Source of the DNA: Chloroflexota bacterium | GTDB taxonomy: Bacteria > Chloroflexota > Dehalococcoidia > Lucifugimonadales > UBA3495 | DNA: 8,702 nucleotides | NCBI GenBank assembly: GCA_028874675.1 | Contig: JAPPJA010000238.1 | Coordinates: 1 to 8,702 of the forward strand | Reading direction: 5' to 3' | Part shown: positions 1 to 6,435 of the stretch, piece after piece | Numbering within the stretch: the first letter of the stretch is position 1 | Layout of the letters: the number at the start of each line of letters is the position of its first letter | The notes under the pieces: model-generated | Databases searched by the model: none | Seen by the model: only the letters and a program-made list of their open reading frames with translations | What the model was told of the DNA's origin: nothing | Position numbers and translations under genes: made by a program

Positions 1-841
1 CGGATTTGACGACACCCCCTGGCGGGTAGGGGCGGGTTTCAAACCCGCCCTGCCTGCCCTTCGATTCTTCTGCCTGCGCAATACCGCCTGGCGGCCGTCG
101 TCAAACTAAAGCTTGAACCTTGCCAACCTACCACTCCGTCGTTCCCGCGAAGGCGGGAACCTCGCTGCCTGTCGTCGAGACTCCCCCGGTTTCAAGTATG
201 AAGAGCGGATTTGACGACACCCCCTGGCGGGTAGGGGCGGGTTTCAAACCCGCCCTGCCTGCCCTTCGATTCTTCTGCCTGCGCAATACCGCCTGGCAGC
301 TGTCCTCAAACTGAAGCTTGAACCTTACCAACCTACCACTTCGTCGTTCCCGCGAAGGCGGGAACCTCGCTGCCTGTCGTCAAGACTCCCCCGGTTTCAA
401 GTATGAAGATCGGATTTGACGACACCCCCTGGCGGGTAGGGGCGGGTTTCAAACCCGCCCTGCCTGCCCTTCGATTCTTCTGCCTGCGCAATACCGCCTG
501 GCGGCCGTCGTCAAACTAAAGCTTGAACCTTGCCAACCTACCACTCCGTCGTTCCCGCGAAGACGGGAACCTCGCCGCCTGTCGCCAAAGTTCCCCCTGT
601 TCCACTAATGACGAGCTGACTTAACCACACCCCCTTGCCGGGTAGGGACGGGTTTCAAACCCGCCCCTACTGCCCTTCGACTCTTCTGCCTGCACAATAC
701 TGCCAGGCAGCTGTCGTCAAACTGAAGCTTGAAGCCTTCCAATGAACCACTTCGTCGTTCCCGCGAAGGCGGGAACCTCGCCGGCCGTCGTCAAAATCCC
801 CCTGTTCCACTAATGACGAGCCGATTTAACCACACCCCCTA
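1..841. repeat. 205-bp tandem repeat array, four units plus a partial fifth
   Basis: Units begin at 1, 206, 411, 616 and 821, each starting with a form of CGGATTTGACGACACCCCCT, so the period is exactly 205 bp; the fifth is cut after about 20 bp at the stop codon of the neighbouring gene. Each unit holds hairpin GGCGGGTTTCAAACCCGCC (31, 236, 441, 647), a left terminal motif GTCGTCAAAC (97, 302, 507, 713), hairpin TTCCCGCGAAGGCGGGAA (within 138-164, 343-369, 548-574, 754-780), a second internal GTCGTCAA-like copy (171, 376) and a right terminal motif TTTGACGAC. Units 1-3 are nearly identical over most of their length and unit 4 is more diverged. No gene is supported here: short ORFs across it read the repeat itself (VVPAKAGTS-type peptides). 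The array may continue left of the window. Confidence 0.95.
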
Positions 842-1981
842 GTCCTCCTTCACCGCCGGTATAACGCTGGTTCCTAGCAGCTCCACCGAGCGCATCACGT
901 CCTCGTGGGGCATATCCCCTTCGTTGCCGTAGATCAGCAGGTAGCCCGGGTCAAGGGTTTGCTTGATGTAGCGCAGCTTCTGAATTACCGTTTCCGGGCT
1001 CCCCACGATAATGTTGTGGGCGTCCTGTAGTTCCTCGTAGCCCATGCGCCGCCCGATGGTGCCCGTTCCAATGGTGGGACGGGACTGCTTGATCCGCAGC
1101 GCCTCCCGGGACTGGTATCCGGGAGGGTCATTGAATTCAATGGGACCCCTCTGCCGGTGGGTCTCCGTCCACAGGAAGGTGCGGCCCACTTCCTGCGCCC
1201 GCTCGTCCGTGTCGGCCACCAGGCACCGGATCAAATACCCGAAGTGCTCCGGTCCCGGCTCATAGCCCTCTTCCCGCGCCGTCTCAAAATATATGTCCTT
1301 CAACTGCTTCGTCAGGTCAAGCAGGGAGCCCAGGTTCATATAGGGATACATCCGCTTGGCGGCCCAGATAACGCTCTCCGGGCTGCCCGTCCCCGGGAAC
1401 CAGATTTCCGGGTGGGGTTTCTGGATGGGCACCACCCACGGGTTGACCATCCGGTGCGGGAAATAGCGGCCCTCCCAGCGGAAGGGGCCCGGCGTAGTCC
1501 AGCACTTCACTATCAGGTCGTGCGCTTCCTCAAACCGGTCCCGGTTTTCCGTCGGGCTGATCCCCGCGTGCAGCGTCTCCACTGCCGTGCCCCGTACGAA
1601 CCCGGAAATTATGCGGCCTCCGGAAATGCAGTCCAGCATGGCTATTTCCTCGGCCATCTTCACCGGGTCATTCAGCGCTATAACGTTTCCCAGCATGGCG
1701 ATCTTGCACCGCTTGGTTACCTTGGCTATGACCGCCGCGTCCACGTTCACCGAGGGCTTCATGCACCAGTAGGACGAGTGGTGCTCGTTGGACATTATCC
1801 CGTCGAACCCCACCTCGTCGGCCAGGGCATACTGGTCGTGGTAGTTGTTGTAAAGGACGTGGGCTTTCTCCGGGTCAAAGTAGGTGTTGGGGAAGTGCAT
1901 CCGTCCCGACTCATACGGGGCCAGGTCATCGTCCGACACGTGGCCGTAAGGCTGCTCAGAAAACCAGTAAACTTCCGTCAT
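839..1981 (-). CDS. LLM class flavin-dependent oxidoreductase (luciferase-like monooxygenase)
   Basis: A 380-residue protein of the bacterial luciferase-like superfamily, a cytoplasmic TIM-barrel enzyme that uses reduced FMN (or F420 in some branches) to oxidise an organic substrate with O2. Family signs are the N-terminal strand, ADEVGFDGIMSNEHH (residues 54-68), the conserved segment with PVKMAEEIAMLDCISGGR (106-123) followed by GFVRGT (127-132), PEIWFPGTGSPES (191-203) after the barrel midpoint, and a C-terminal VGSPETVIQKL (326-336) typical of the family. Length is normal, so the gene looks complete. The ATG is supported by AAAAGGAG six bases upstream. The stop codon coincides with the end of the 205-bp repeat array. 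It lies 266 bp downstream of the same-strand hydrolase with a repeat element between them. Substrate cannot be read from sequence; the family is greatly expanded in SAR202-type Chloroflexota, where roles in breakdown of recalcitrant organic matter have been proposed. Confidence 0.93.
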   Translation of the reverse strand: MTEVYWFSEQPYGHVSDDDLAPYESGRMHFPNTYFDPEKAHVLYNNYHDQYALADEVGFDGIMSNEHHSSYWCMKPSVNVDAAVIAKVTKRCKIAMLGNVIALNDPVKMAEEIAMLDCISGGRIISGFVRGTAVETLHAGISPTENRDRFEEAHDLIVKCWTTPGPFRWEGRYFPHRMVNPWVVPIQKPHPEIWFPGTGSPESVIWAAKRMYPYMNLGSLLDLTKQLKDIYFETAREEGYEPGPEHFGYLIRCLVADTDERAQEVGRTFLWTETHRQRGPIEFNDPPGYQSREALRIKQSRPTIGTGTIGRRMGYEELQDAHNIIVGSPETVIQKLRYIKQTLDPGYLLIYGNEGDMPHEDVMRSVELLGTSVIPAVKED

Positions 1982-1987
1982 TGCTTG

Positions 1988-1995
1988 CTCCTTTT
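1988..1995 (-). promoter_or_regulatory. Ribosome binding site of the luciferase-like gene
   Basis: On the minus strand AAAAGGAG lies six bases before the ATG at 1981, a good Shine-Dalgarno match that fixes this start. No convincing -35/-10 pair was found in the 2000-2110 stretch, so the gene may depend on transcription from the hydrolase upstream. Confidence 0.75.
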
Positions 1996-2112
1996 CATTG
2001 CCATTCTCCCCCGCCGCCCCGGGCCCTTTGCCCCTCAGTCGGTCCGGCTTACGAAAAATCCCTGCCCCGCCCTTGCCCTTCCTGCCCGTTCCCGCTCACG
2101 CGTGGCTTTGCC

Positions 2113-2250
2113 TGGGGGCTGTCGTCAAATTGAAAGTAGAAGTTTCCCAGCGTCCCTTTCCGTCGTTCCCGCGAAGGCGGGAACCTCGCTGGCTGAAGTA
2201 AGCATTCCTGCTTTTACAGGAATGACGAGGCAATTTGACTACACGCCCTA
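2113..2250. mobile_element. MITE-like element with about 20-bp terminal inverted repeats
   Basis: A 138-bp non-coding element. Its left end reads TGGGGGCTGTCGTCAAATTG (2113-2132) and its right end, read on the minus strand, TAGGGCGTGTAGTCAAATTG (2250-2231); 16 of 20 positions match, including the inner GTCAAATTG. Inside are hairpin TTCCCGCGAAGGCGGGAA (in 2162-2188) and a second stem, CATTCCTG paired with CAGGAATG (2203-2224). The same parts in the same order occur in each 205-bp unit at 97-841. It carries no ORF, so if mobile it would need a transposase from elsewhere. The right end contains the TAG stop of the hydrolase gene. No clear target-site duplication could be assigned. Confidence 0.75.
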
Positions 2251-3042
2251 CACTCCCGCCAGGAATTCATTGACCGCCGCCAGGAATTCCGACGGCCTCT
2301 CCAGCGCCGGCGAATGGCCGCAGTTCTCAATTACCTTCAGCGTGGCGTTGGGCATTGCTGCCTCAAACATCTGGCCGCATTCCACGGGAATAATGGCGTC
2401 CTGCCTTCCCCACACCACCAGGGTTGGCGTGTCCACCCGCCCCAGGTAGTGGGGCAGGCTTGGATTGTGCAGGTATGGCCGCCAGCACAGCCGGGACGCC
2501 ATTTCCTGGTTGGAGTGTGCCACCAGTTGTTCTTCGGGAGTTGCTTCCCTCTCGTAGGCTTCCCGGTTCGGCACCTGGGAAATGTCGTAGAAGCGCTGGC
2601 TCATCCTGGTCTGGGCCGATACCATGAAAATCTCCGCGATTTCACTCTTTTCCGGCTTGATGCCGGCCGCTCCCACCAGGATGAGGGCCTTGATGCCGTC
2701 TCGGGACATGGCCGCCATTTCCGCCGCTACCCAGCCGCCCATGGAAGAACCCATCAGCACATAGTCCTTCAGTCCCAGGGCCTCCACCATGGCGTGGTTG
2801 AAGTGACAAAGGTCGGTGATGGTATAGACCCAGTCGGGCCGTTCGGTACCGTTGAATCCCGCCTGCGAGGGGACGTAAACGGTGTAGGATTTGGCCAGCT
2901 CTTCGTGGTAGGGTTGCCAGCCCGCGTTGCCGCCCGCCCCGTGCAGAAAGAGCAGGGGCGGCCCGCTGCCGCCGGAGAACATCTCCACCGGACTTCCGGC
3001 TACTTCTATCATTGTGCGATTGGAACTTTCAGTGGTAGTCAT
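2248..3042 (-). CDS. Alpha/beta hydrolase (meta-cleavage-product-hydrolase-like)
   Basis: A 264-residue cytoplasmic alpha/beta-hydrolase-fold enzyme with a full catalytic set. Numbered from the chosen start, the oxyanion-hole motif HGAGG is at 34-38, the nucleophile elbow GSSMGG gives Ser100, WGRQDAIIP gives Asp215, and ENCGHSPALERP gives His243. The region between about 130 and 200 is the variable lid that sets substrate choice. The closest general resemblance is to carbon-carbon or ester hydrolases of the MhpC/DmpD type, but substrate is unknown. An upstream ATG at 3108 would add 22 residues without a ribosome binding site or family-like sequence; the ATG at 3042 follows an AGGGGG run seven bases away and gives a normal length. 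It is followed on the same strand by the flavin monooxygenase, suggesting a joint catabolic role (inference). Its stop codon lies in the end of a repeat element. Confidence 0.9.
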   Translation of the reverse strand: MTTTESSNRTMIEVAGSPVEMFSGGSGPPLLFLHGAGGNAGWQPYHEELAKSYTVYVPSQAGFNGTERPDWVYTITDLCHFNHAMVEALGLKDYVLMGSSMGGWVAAEMAAMSRDGIKALILVGAAGIKPEKSEIAEIFMVSAQTRMSQRFYDISQVPNREAYEREATPEEQLVAHSNQEMASRLCWRPYLHNPSLPHYLGRVDTPTLVVWGRQDAIIPVECGQMFEAAMPNATLKVIENCGHSPALERPSEFLAAVNEFLAGV

Positions 3043-3246
3043 TGGCAAACCCCCTGCCTGTGAATCGAGTGCTGGATTACGTTCACCGGTGACGAAAACT
3101 GCCAGCATATACGCCGCATTGCAGCCGTCCGGTACGAAACCCTTCGGAGCTGGCCCTCCTTGCGACGTACGGACTGGGCCGGGTTGCCTGCATTCTGAAA
3201 CAATCCGCCTTGGGAGTCAAGAAACCCCTGGATGAGGCCAGGGCTA

Positions 3247-3265
3247 TCCCATATCAGATATGGGA
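3247..3265. repeat. Perfect 19-bp palindrome
   Basis: TCCCATATCAGATATGGGA has two perfect 9-base arms around a single central A. It lies nine bases before the hairpin at 3274. It differs in sequence from the other repeats here and has no T-run after it, so it is not a standard terminator. It could be a regulator-binding site or a chance hairpin. Confidence 0.6.
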
Positions 3266-3273
3266 GACACCCC

Positions 3274-3300
3274 GTCGTTCCCGCGTAGGCGGGAACCTCG
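3274..3300. repeat. Solo hairpin repeat, type A (TTCCCGCGTAGGCGGGAA)
   Basis: A 27-bp copy of the same hairpin found in the 205-bp units, at 2162, 5248, 5676 and 6704. One loop base differs (T for A). The flanks do not carry the GTCGTCAAA termini, so this is an isolated hairpin module. Confidence 0.85.
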
Positions 3301-3400
3301 ATCCACGTGCGGCGCCCCTACCCTTGGATGAAGGGTGAGAGGTCTCATATGCGATTGCCCTGGATTAGGCCAGCCTTGCGATGTCGGTGGCCTATACGGG

Positions 3401-3627
3401 TAGCGGCGGGTTTCAAACCCGCCCTGGCCCCATTTCGACCGTCCTGCCTGTCCAATACCGCCTCAAATGGAGCGCTTCCGTCGGCGCGCAAAAGTTCCGA
3501 ATAGGCATGATTCCCGTGCCACCCAGCCCCGTCATACCGGCAAAAGCCGGTATCCAGGAAGCCTTGCTGCGCCTGCGACCCGTCTGCGCCTTAAGCGTTG
3601 CTGGATTTGGCCCCGCGCCGGAATGAC
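3401..3627. repeat. Composite repeat: type C hairpin joined to an inverted type B element
   Basis: It starts with the type C module, hairpin GGCGGGTTTCAAACCCGCC (3405-3423) and its usual following sequence (CTGGCC...TCGACC...CTGCCTG...AATACCGCCT). After a linker it has the type B hairpin with ACCGGCAAAAGCCGGT at 3531-3557. The element closes at 3601-3627 with an inverted partner: read on the minus strand this begins GTCATTCCGGCG and ends ATCCAG, matching the left arm's GTCATACCGGC and ATCCAG. The 97-bp piece 3531-3627 is therefore an imperfect inverted-repeat element. Confidence 0.75.
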
Positions 3628-3684
3628 TAGTTCCAGGCCACTGTGACTCATCAATCTTAAGCGCCTGCCCCGGCGCCCCTCACC

Positions 3685-3713
3685 TTGACGCCTTTGGAGG
3701 CCAATGCTAAAAT
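3685..3713 (+). promoter_or_regulatory. Sigma-70-like promoter of citrate synthase
   Basis: TTGACG (3685-3690), a 17-base spacer, and TAAAAT (3708-3713), with a TGC just before the -10 that matches an extended -10 element. Spacing is optimal. Transcription would start near 3720, leaving a leader of about 90 bases. It lies just outside the repeats. No operator-like palindrome was seen overlapping it. Confidence 0.65.
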
Positions 3714-3798
3714 TCCGCTACGAATTTGGCCGCTTTACCATACGATTTTGCAGTCCGGGCCGTTGCCCCAGCGCAGGATTCAGGCAGGCGACGCTTGG

Positions 3799-3805
3799 AA
3801 GGAGG
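3799..3805 (+). promoter_or_regulatory. Ribosome binding site of citrate synthase
   Basis: AAGGAGG is a near-perfect Shine-Dalgarno sequence seven bases before the ATG at 3813. It fixes the start and suggests strong translation. Confidence 0.85.
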
Positions 3806-3812
3806 ATAGTTA

Positions 3813-4946
3813 ATGGCCCCGGAGATCATGAAGGGACTTAAAGACGTTTATCTGGACACTACCACCTCCAGTTTCATCGACGGCGAGGTGGGAAAGCTCC
3901 TCTATCGGGGCTACAACATCCACGACCTGGCCGAGCACTCCACATTTGAAGAGGTCATCTACCTGCTCCTTTACGGCAGCCTGCCCAACCGGCAGCAGTT
4001 GGCGGACTTTGACAGCCTTCTCCGGTCCAACCGTCGCATTCCCGACGAAGTCATCCAGGTCCTGGACCTGGTCAAGAACAGTCACCCCATGGACGCCCTG
4101 CGCACCGGCCTTTCCGCCCTGTCCGCCTTCGATCCGGAGGTTACCGACAACTCCCCGGAGGCTACCATCCGCAAGGGCATCCGCCTCACCGCCATGGGAC
4201 CCACCATCGTCGCCGCCCACCATCGCCTGCGCCAGGGTCTGGAACCGGTGGCTCCCAACCCCGACCTCAACCATGCCGGCAACTTCCTCTACATGCTTTT
4301 CAATGAGTTGCCCGACGAGGAAACCACCCGCCTCCTGGACGTGGACTTCATCCTCCATGCCGAGCACGGCGCCAACGCCTCGGCCTTCGCCGCCCGCGTG
4401 ACTGCCTCCACCATTTCCGACCTCCACTCCGCGGTGGTCACCGGTGTGGGTACCCTCAAGGGCCCCGCCCACGGCGGCGCCGCCGAAGAAGTTATGAAGA
4501 TGTCCCTCGAAATCGGCCAGCCCGAAAATGCCGAGGAATACTGCCGGGCCAGGCTGGAAAGCGGCGGCCGTATAATGGGCTTCGGCCACCGGGTTTACCG
4601 CGCCGAGGATCCCCGCGCCCGCCACCTGCGCGAACGGGCCCGCGCCCTCAGCGAAAAGATGGGCCAGCCCCACTGGTTCCAGATCCTCAGCTACGTGGAA
4701 GAGGAAGCAATGGTCCCCTACCGGTCCCGGGGCATCCACGTCAACGTGGACTTCTTCGCCGGCTGCATCTACTACCTGCTGGGCATCACCGACGACCTGT
4801 TCATCTCCATCTTCGCCCTGGGCCGCATCCCTGGCTGGACCCTCCAGTGCGTCGAGCAGTTCGAGGACAATATCCTCATCCGCCCTCTGCTGGAGTACAC
4901 CGGCGAAATGGATCTCTCCTACGTGCCCATAGAGCAGAGGGGTTAG
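3813..4946 (+). CDS. gltA: Citrate synthase
   Basis: A 377-residue citrate synthase of the short bacterial/archaeal type, which condenses oxaloacetate and acetyl-CoA to citrate at the entry of the TCA cycle in the cytoplasm. The N-terminal part has the usual FIDGEVGKLLYRGYNIHDLA (21-40) and FEEVIYLLLYG (45-55). Catalytic residues by family comparison are His185 in LHAEHGANAS, His259 in GFGHRVYRAEDPR and Asp313 in VNVDFFAG; GPAHGGAAEEV (218-228) is the other conserved His loop. Length and ends are normal, so the gene looks intact. 2-Methylcitrate synthase is a close relative that cannot be fully excluded, but no prp genes are nearby. It has its own promoter, strong ribosome binding site and terminator, so it is a single-gene unit. 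Codon use avoids TTA, CTA and TCA throughout, which leaves the opposite strand open for the whole gene. Confidence 0.96.
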   Translation: MAPEIMKGLKDVYLDTTTSSFIDGEVGKLLYRGYNIHDLAEHSTFEEVIYLLLYGSLPNRQQLADFDSLLRSNRRIPDEVIQVLDLVKNSHPMDALRTGLSALSAFDPEVTDNSPEATIRKGIRLTAMGPTIVAAHHRLRQGLEPVAPNPDLNHAGNFLYMLFNELPDEETTRLLDVDFILHAEHGANASAFAARVTASTISDLHSAVVTGVGTLKGPAHGGAAEEVMKMSLEIGQPENAEEYCRARLESGGRIMGFGHRVYRAEDPRARHLRERARALSEKMGQPHWFQILSYVEEEAMVPYRSRGIHVNVDFFAGCIYYLLGITDDLFISIFALGRIPGWTLQCVEQFEDNILIRPLLEYTGEMDLSYVPIEQRG

Positions 4947-4969
4947 CACTGACAGCAGCTACCACCGTT

Positions 4970-5003
4970 AAGGGGCAGGCCAACCGCCTGCCCCTTTCCT
5001 TTT
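4970..5003 (+). terminator. Rho-independent terminator of citrate synthase
   Basis: An 11-bp perfect stem, AAGGGGCAGGC (4970-4980) paired with GCCTGCCCCTT (4986-4996), a five-base loop CAACC, and a T-rich tail TCCTTTT. It lies 23 bases after the stop codon. Confidence 0.85.
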
Positions 5004-5140
5004 CCCGCCCTCAATACTTCGGCCGCCGCCTGCCCGACTCTGGATTTGCGGCCGCCTTATCCGCTCTTCTTCAGTCCCCCAAGGGCCAGTGAGCAAGAAG
5101 GATTGAATTGTTGAGGGTGGCGTACGATTCAGGAGATTTA
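5004..5140. other. Intergenic stretch with no recognised feature
   Basis: Between the terminator and the next repeat no ORF with a ribosome binding site, RNA gene or known repeat module was seen. The short ORF over the end of citrate synthase (4847-5092) is a shadow frame. Confidence 0.6.
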
Positions 5141-5360
5141 TAGCGGTAGAGGCGGGTTTCAAACCCGCCCTGGCTGCATCTCGACCGTTCTGCCCGCGCG
5201 ATACCACCTGGATGCAACACTTCAACTGTTGGGTCGGGCACCCAACCGTCGTTCCCGCGCAGGCAGGAACCTCGCCGGCTGTAGTCAAGATTTATCCTGC
5301 TTCAAACATGACGGGCCAATTTGACGACACTCCCTGGGGGTAGGGGCGGGTTTCGAACCC
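5141..5360. repeat. Composite repeat: C hairpin, A hairpin, right terminus, second C hairpin
   Basis: In order: GGCGGGTTTCAAACCCGCC (5151-5169) with its type C following sequence, a linker containing GGGTCGGGCACCCAACC, a decayed type A hairpin (5248-5274, with AGGCAGGAAC in place of AGGCGGGAAC), a GTAGTCAAGA motif (5281-5290), the right terminus CAATTTGACGACACTCCCTG (5317-5336) and the start of another C module with GGCGGGTTTCGAACCC (from 5345). This is one diverged unit of the 205-bp type, with C-to-C spacing of 194 bp. The left GTCGTCAAA terminus is missing. Confidence 0.8.
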
Positions 5361-5416
5361 ATTTGCTCCAATTAATTATGCCGGTTTGTTTCTGAAGACA
5401 CCCAGGTCATCTTAAA

Positions 5417-5535
5417 TTGTCATTCTGAGGAGTGCAGCGACGAAGAATCCCAACGGTAAGGAAGCAACCAAATAGTGCTATGGAAAGAGTCCTTCCTGAA
5501 ACCGTTGGGATTCTTCACTCCGTTCAGAATGACAA
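5417..5535. mobile_element. 119-bp inverted-repeat element (TGTCATTCTGA family)
   Basis: The left arm (5417-5457) begins TTGTCATTCTGAGG and ends AAGAATCCCAACGGT. The right arm (5501-5535), read on the minus strand, begins TTGTCATTCTGAACGG and ends AAGAATCCCAACGGT. The arms match except for a few mid-arm bases and a six-base length difference (AGTGCAGCGACG against AGTG). The 43-base centre extends the pairing a little (AAGGAAG with CTTCCT). It has no ORF. Elements beginning TGTCATTCTGAG and containing AAGAATC are widespread non-autonomous repeats in several phyla including Chloroflexota. The long near-perfect arms would make a strong hairpin if transcribed. Confidence 0.85.
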
Positions 5536-5582
5536 AGCCTGTAGCCAATAGACCTCTTTACGCTTGAATTTGTTGGAACAGA

Positions 5583-5703
5583 TGGTTTGGAACCCGCCCT
5601 GGCCGCCTTTCGACCGTGCCACCTGTGCGATGCCACCTGAAATCGAACGCTTCCCTGGTGGGTAGGCACTCAACCGTCGTTCCCGCACAGGCGGGAACCT
5701 CTC
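5583..5703. repeat. Partial composite repeat: right half of C module plus A hairpin
   Basis: It opens with GGTTTGGAACCCGCCCTGG, a degenerate type C hairpin, continues with the C-module sequence (TTTCGACCGTGCC...TGCGATGCCACCTG), then a linker with GGTGGGTAGGCACTCAACC and the type A hairpin TTCCCGCACAGGCGGGAA inside 5676-5702. No terminal inverted motif follows. Bases 5704-5892, up to the end of the next gene, show no further recognisable feature. Confidence 0.75.
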
Positions 5704-5892
5704 GCGGCCTTAAGATCCCTGGTTCTCGCTGGCGTGGTAAAGCACCGGTTCTCCCCATCGTTTCAAACCTGTCGGGCTGCGCACCCGGTAACTCTGCCCG
5801 CTCGGGCCGCCCTTCCGGCCAGGCGACTCCCCCTTTGCCGTCTCTCCGGCCCATGGCCCCGCTACCTATCCCGTGCCTGCCGTCTCCCCAGG

Positions 5893-6399
5893 TTACCCGC
5901 CACCCTCCAGCTGTTCCATGATCGCCTGGTGGACCTCCGCCCAGTACCCGGCCCATACCTCGCGAGTCTCCCGCTCCGTCTTGCCGGGCACATAGGCCGG
6001 TGAAACCAGGGGCAAGGCCCGCTCCACCGTTACCAGCACGTAGGCCCTCGTCGGCAGCCGCATCTGGTGCACACCCCTCTGGCCGTGCTCGTACGCCTGG
6101 AATATTTCCTCGTGCAGGTCAGGCTCCCTCTCCTGCTCCACGATATGGGCCCTGCCCTTGAAACGGTATCCCTTCCGCGAATAGAGGTCCACCAGGTTGA
6201 TCTCCACCGCCGGATTGTGCCGCAGGTTCTCCATCGTCACCGGCGATGCCAGGTCCGCGAACAGCAGGTGGTCGTCATCCCACACCGACGCCGTACCCTT
6301 GGGCGAAAGGTTGGGCGTCCCGTCCGGACAGACAGTGGCGACAAATCCCAGCCGCTGCTGCCGTACCACCCGCTTCATATCATCCGTCAATATCCCCAT
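5893..6399 (-). CDS. Pyridoxamine 5'-phosphate oxidase-like FMN-binding protein
   Basis: A 168-residue cytoplasmic split-beta-barrel flavoprotein of the PNPOx-like family (PF01243-type). The N-terminal GFVATVCPDGTPNLSPKGT (18-36) is the typical first-strand and flavin-binding signature. It is followed by HLLFADLASPVTMENLRHNP (44-63), where the ENLRHNP stretch is characteristic, then VEINLVDL (65-72) and GYRFKGRAHIV (77-87). Members bind FMN or F420 and many are reductases or oxidases of unknown substrate; true PdxH enzymes are longer and have a distinct C-terminal region, so PLP synthesis is unlikely. The ATG at 6399 has only a weak ribosome binding site, and Met8 is an alternative start. The gene stands alone between repeat-rich gaps; no clear promoter or terminator was seen. 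Confidence 0.88.
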   Translation of the reverse strand: MGILTDDMKRVVRQQRLGFVATVCPDGTPNLSPKGTASVWDDDHLLFADLASPVTMENLRHNPAVEINLVDLYSRKGYRFKGRAHIVEQEREPDLHEEIFQAYEHGQRGVHQMRLPTRAYVLVTVERALPLVSPAYVPGKTERETREVWAGYWAEVHQAIMEQLEGGG

Positions 6400-6435
6400 A
6401 TCCCGTACACCCCAATGAATTTATTGGAAAATTGA

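Larger units (their letters stand above)
3043..3684. other. Divergent intergenic region with repeat fragments
   Basis: No gene is supported between the hydrolase start and the citrate synthase promoter. Bases 3043-3246 show no recognisable feature. From 3247 onward there is a perfect palindrome, an isolated TTCCCGCG-type hairpin and a composite repeat, listed separately. Short ORFs here (3307-3504, 3381-3626) translate the repeats, with VIPAKAGIQ-type peptides, and are not credible genes. Confidence 0.75.

Noticed and set aside
754..780. Terminator for the luciferase-like gene
   Set aside because: The hairpin is strong but has no T-run on either strand. It may still slow transcription, but it is not a standard rho-independent terminator.
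1..841. CRISPR array
   Set aside because: The repeated unit is 205 bp with no short repeat alternating with unique spacers, and there are no cas genes.
2121..2132. Outward promoter in the element end
   Set aside because: Read outward the end contains TTGACG like a -35 box, but no -10 hexamer lies at 16-18 bases in the copies checked.
1157..2449. 430-residue open frame on the plus strand
   Set aside because: It runs antisense to the luciferase-like gene, through the repeat element and into the hydrolase, and includes the repeat-derived VVPAKAGTS peptide. The minus-strand genes have clear families.
3043..3108. N-terminal extension of the hydrolase from the ATG at 3108
   Set aside because: No ribosome binding site at that ATG, and the 22 extra residues do not resemble the fold's N-terminus or a signal peptide.
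3810..4949. 379-residue open frame on the minus strand over citrate synthase
   Set aside because: It is codon-for-codon opposite the real gene and stays open only because that gene uses no TTA, CTA or TCA codons. It has no ribosome binding site and its composition is typical of a shadow frame.
5558..5956. 132-residue minus-strand ORF
   Set aside because: It overlaps the end of the PNPOx-like gene in another frame and reads through a repeat (VPACAGTT peptide).
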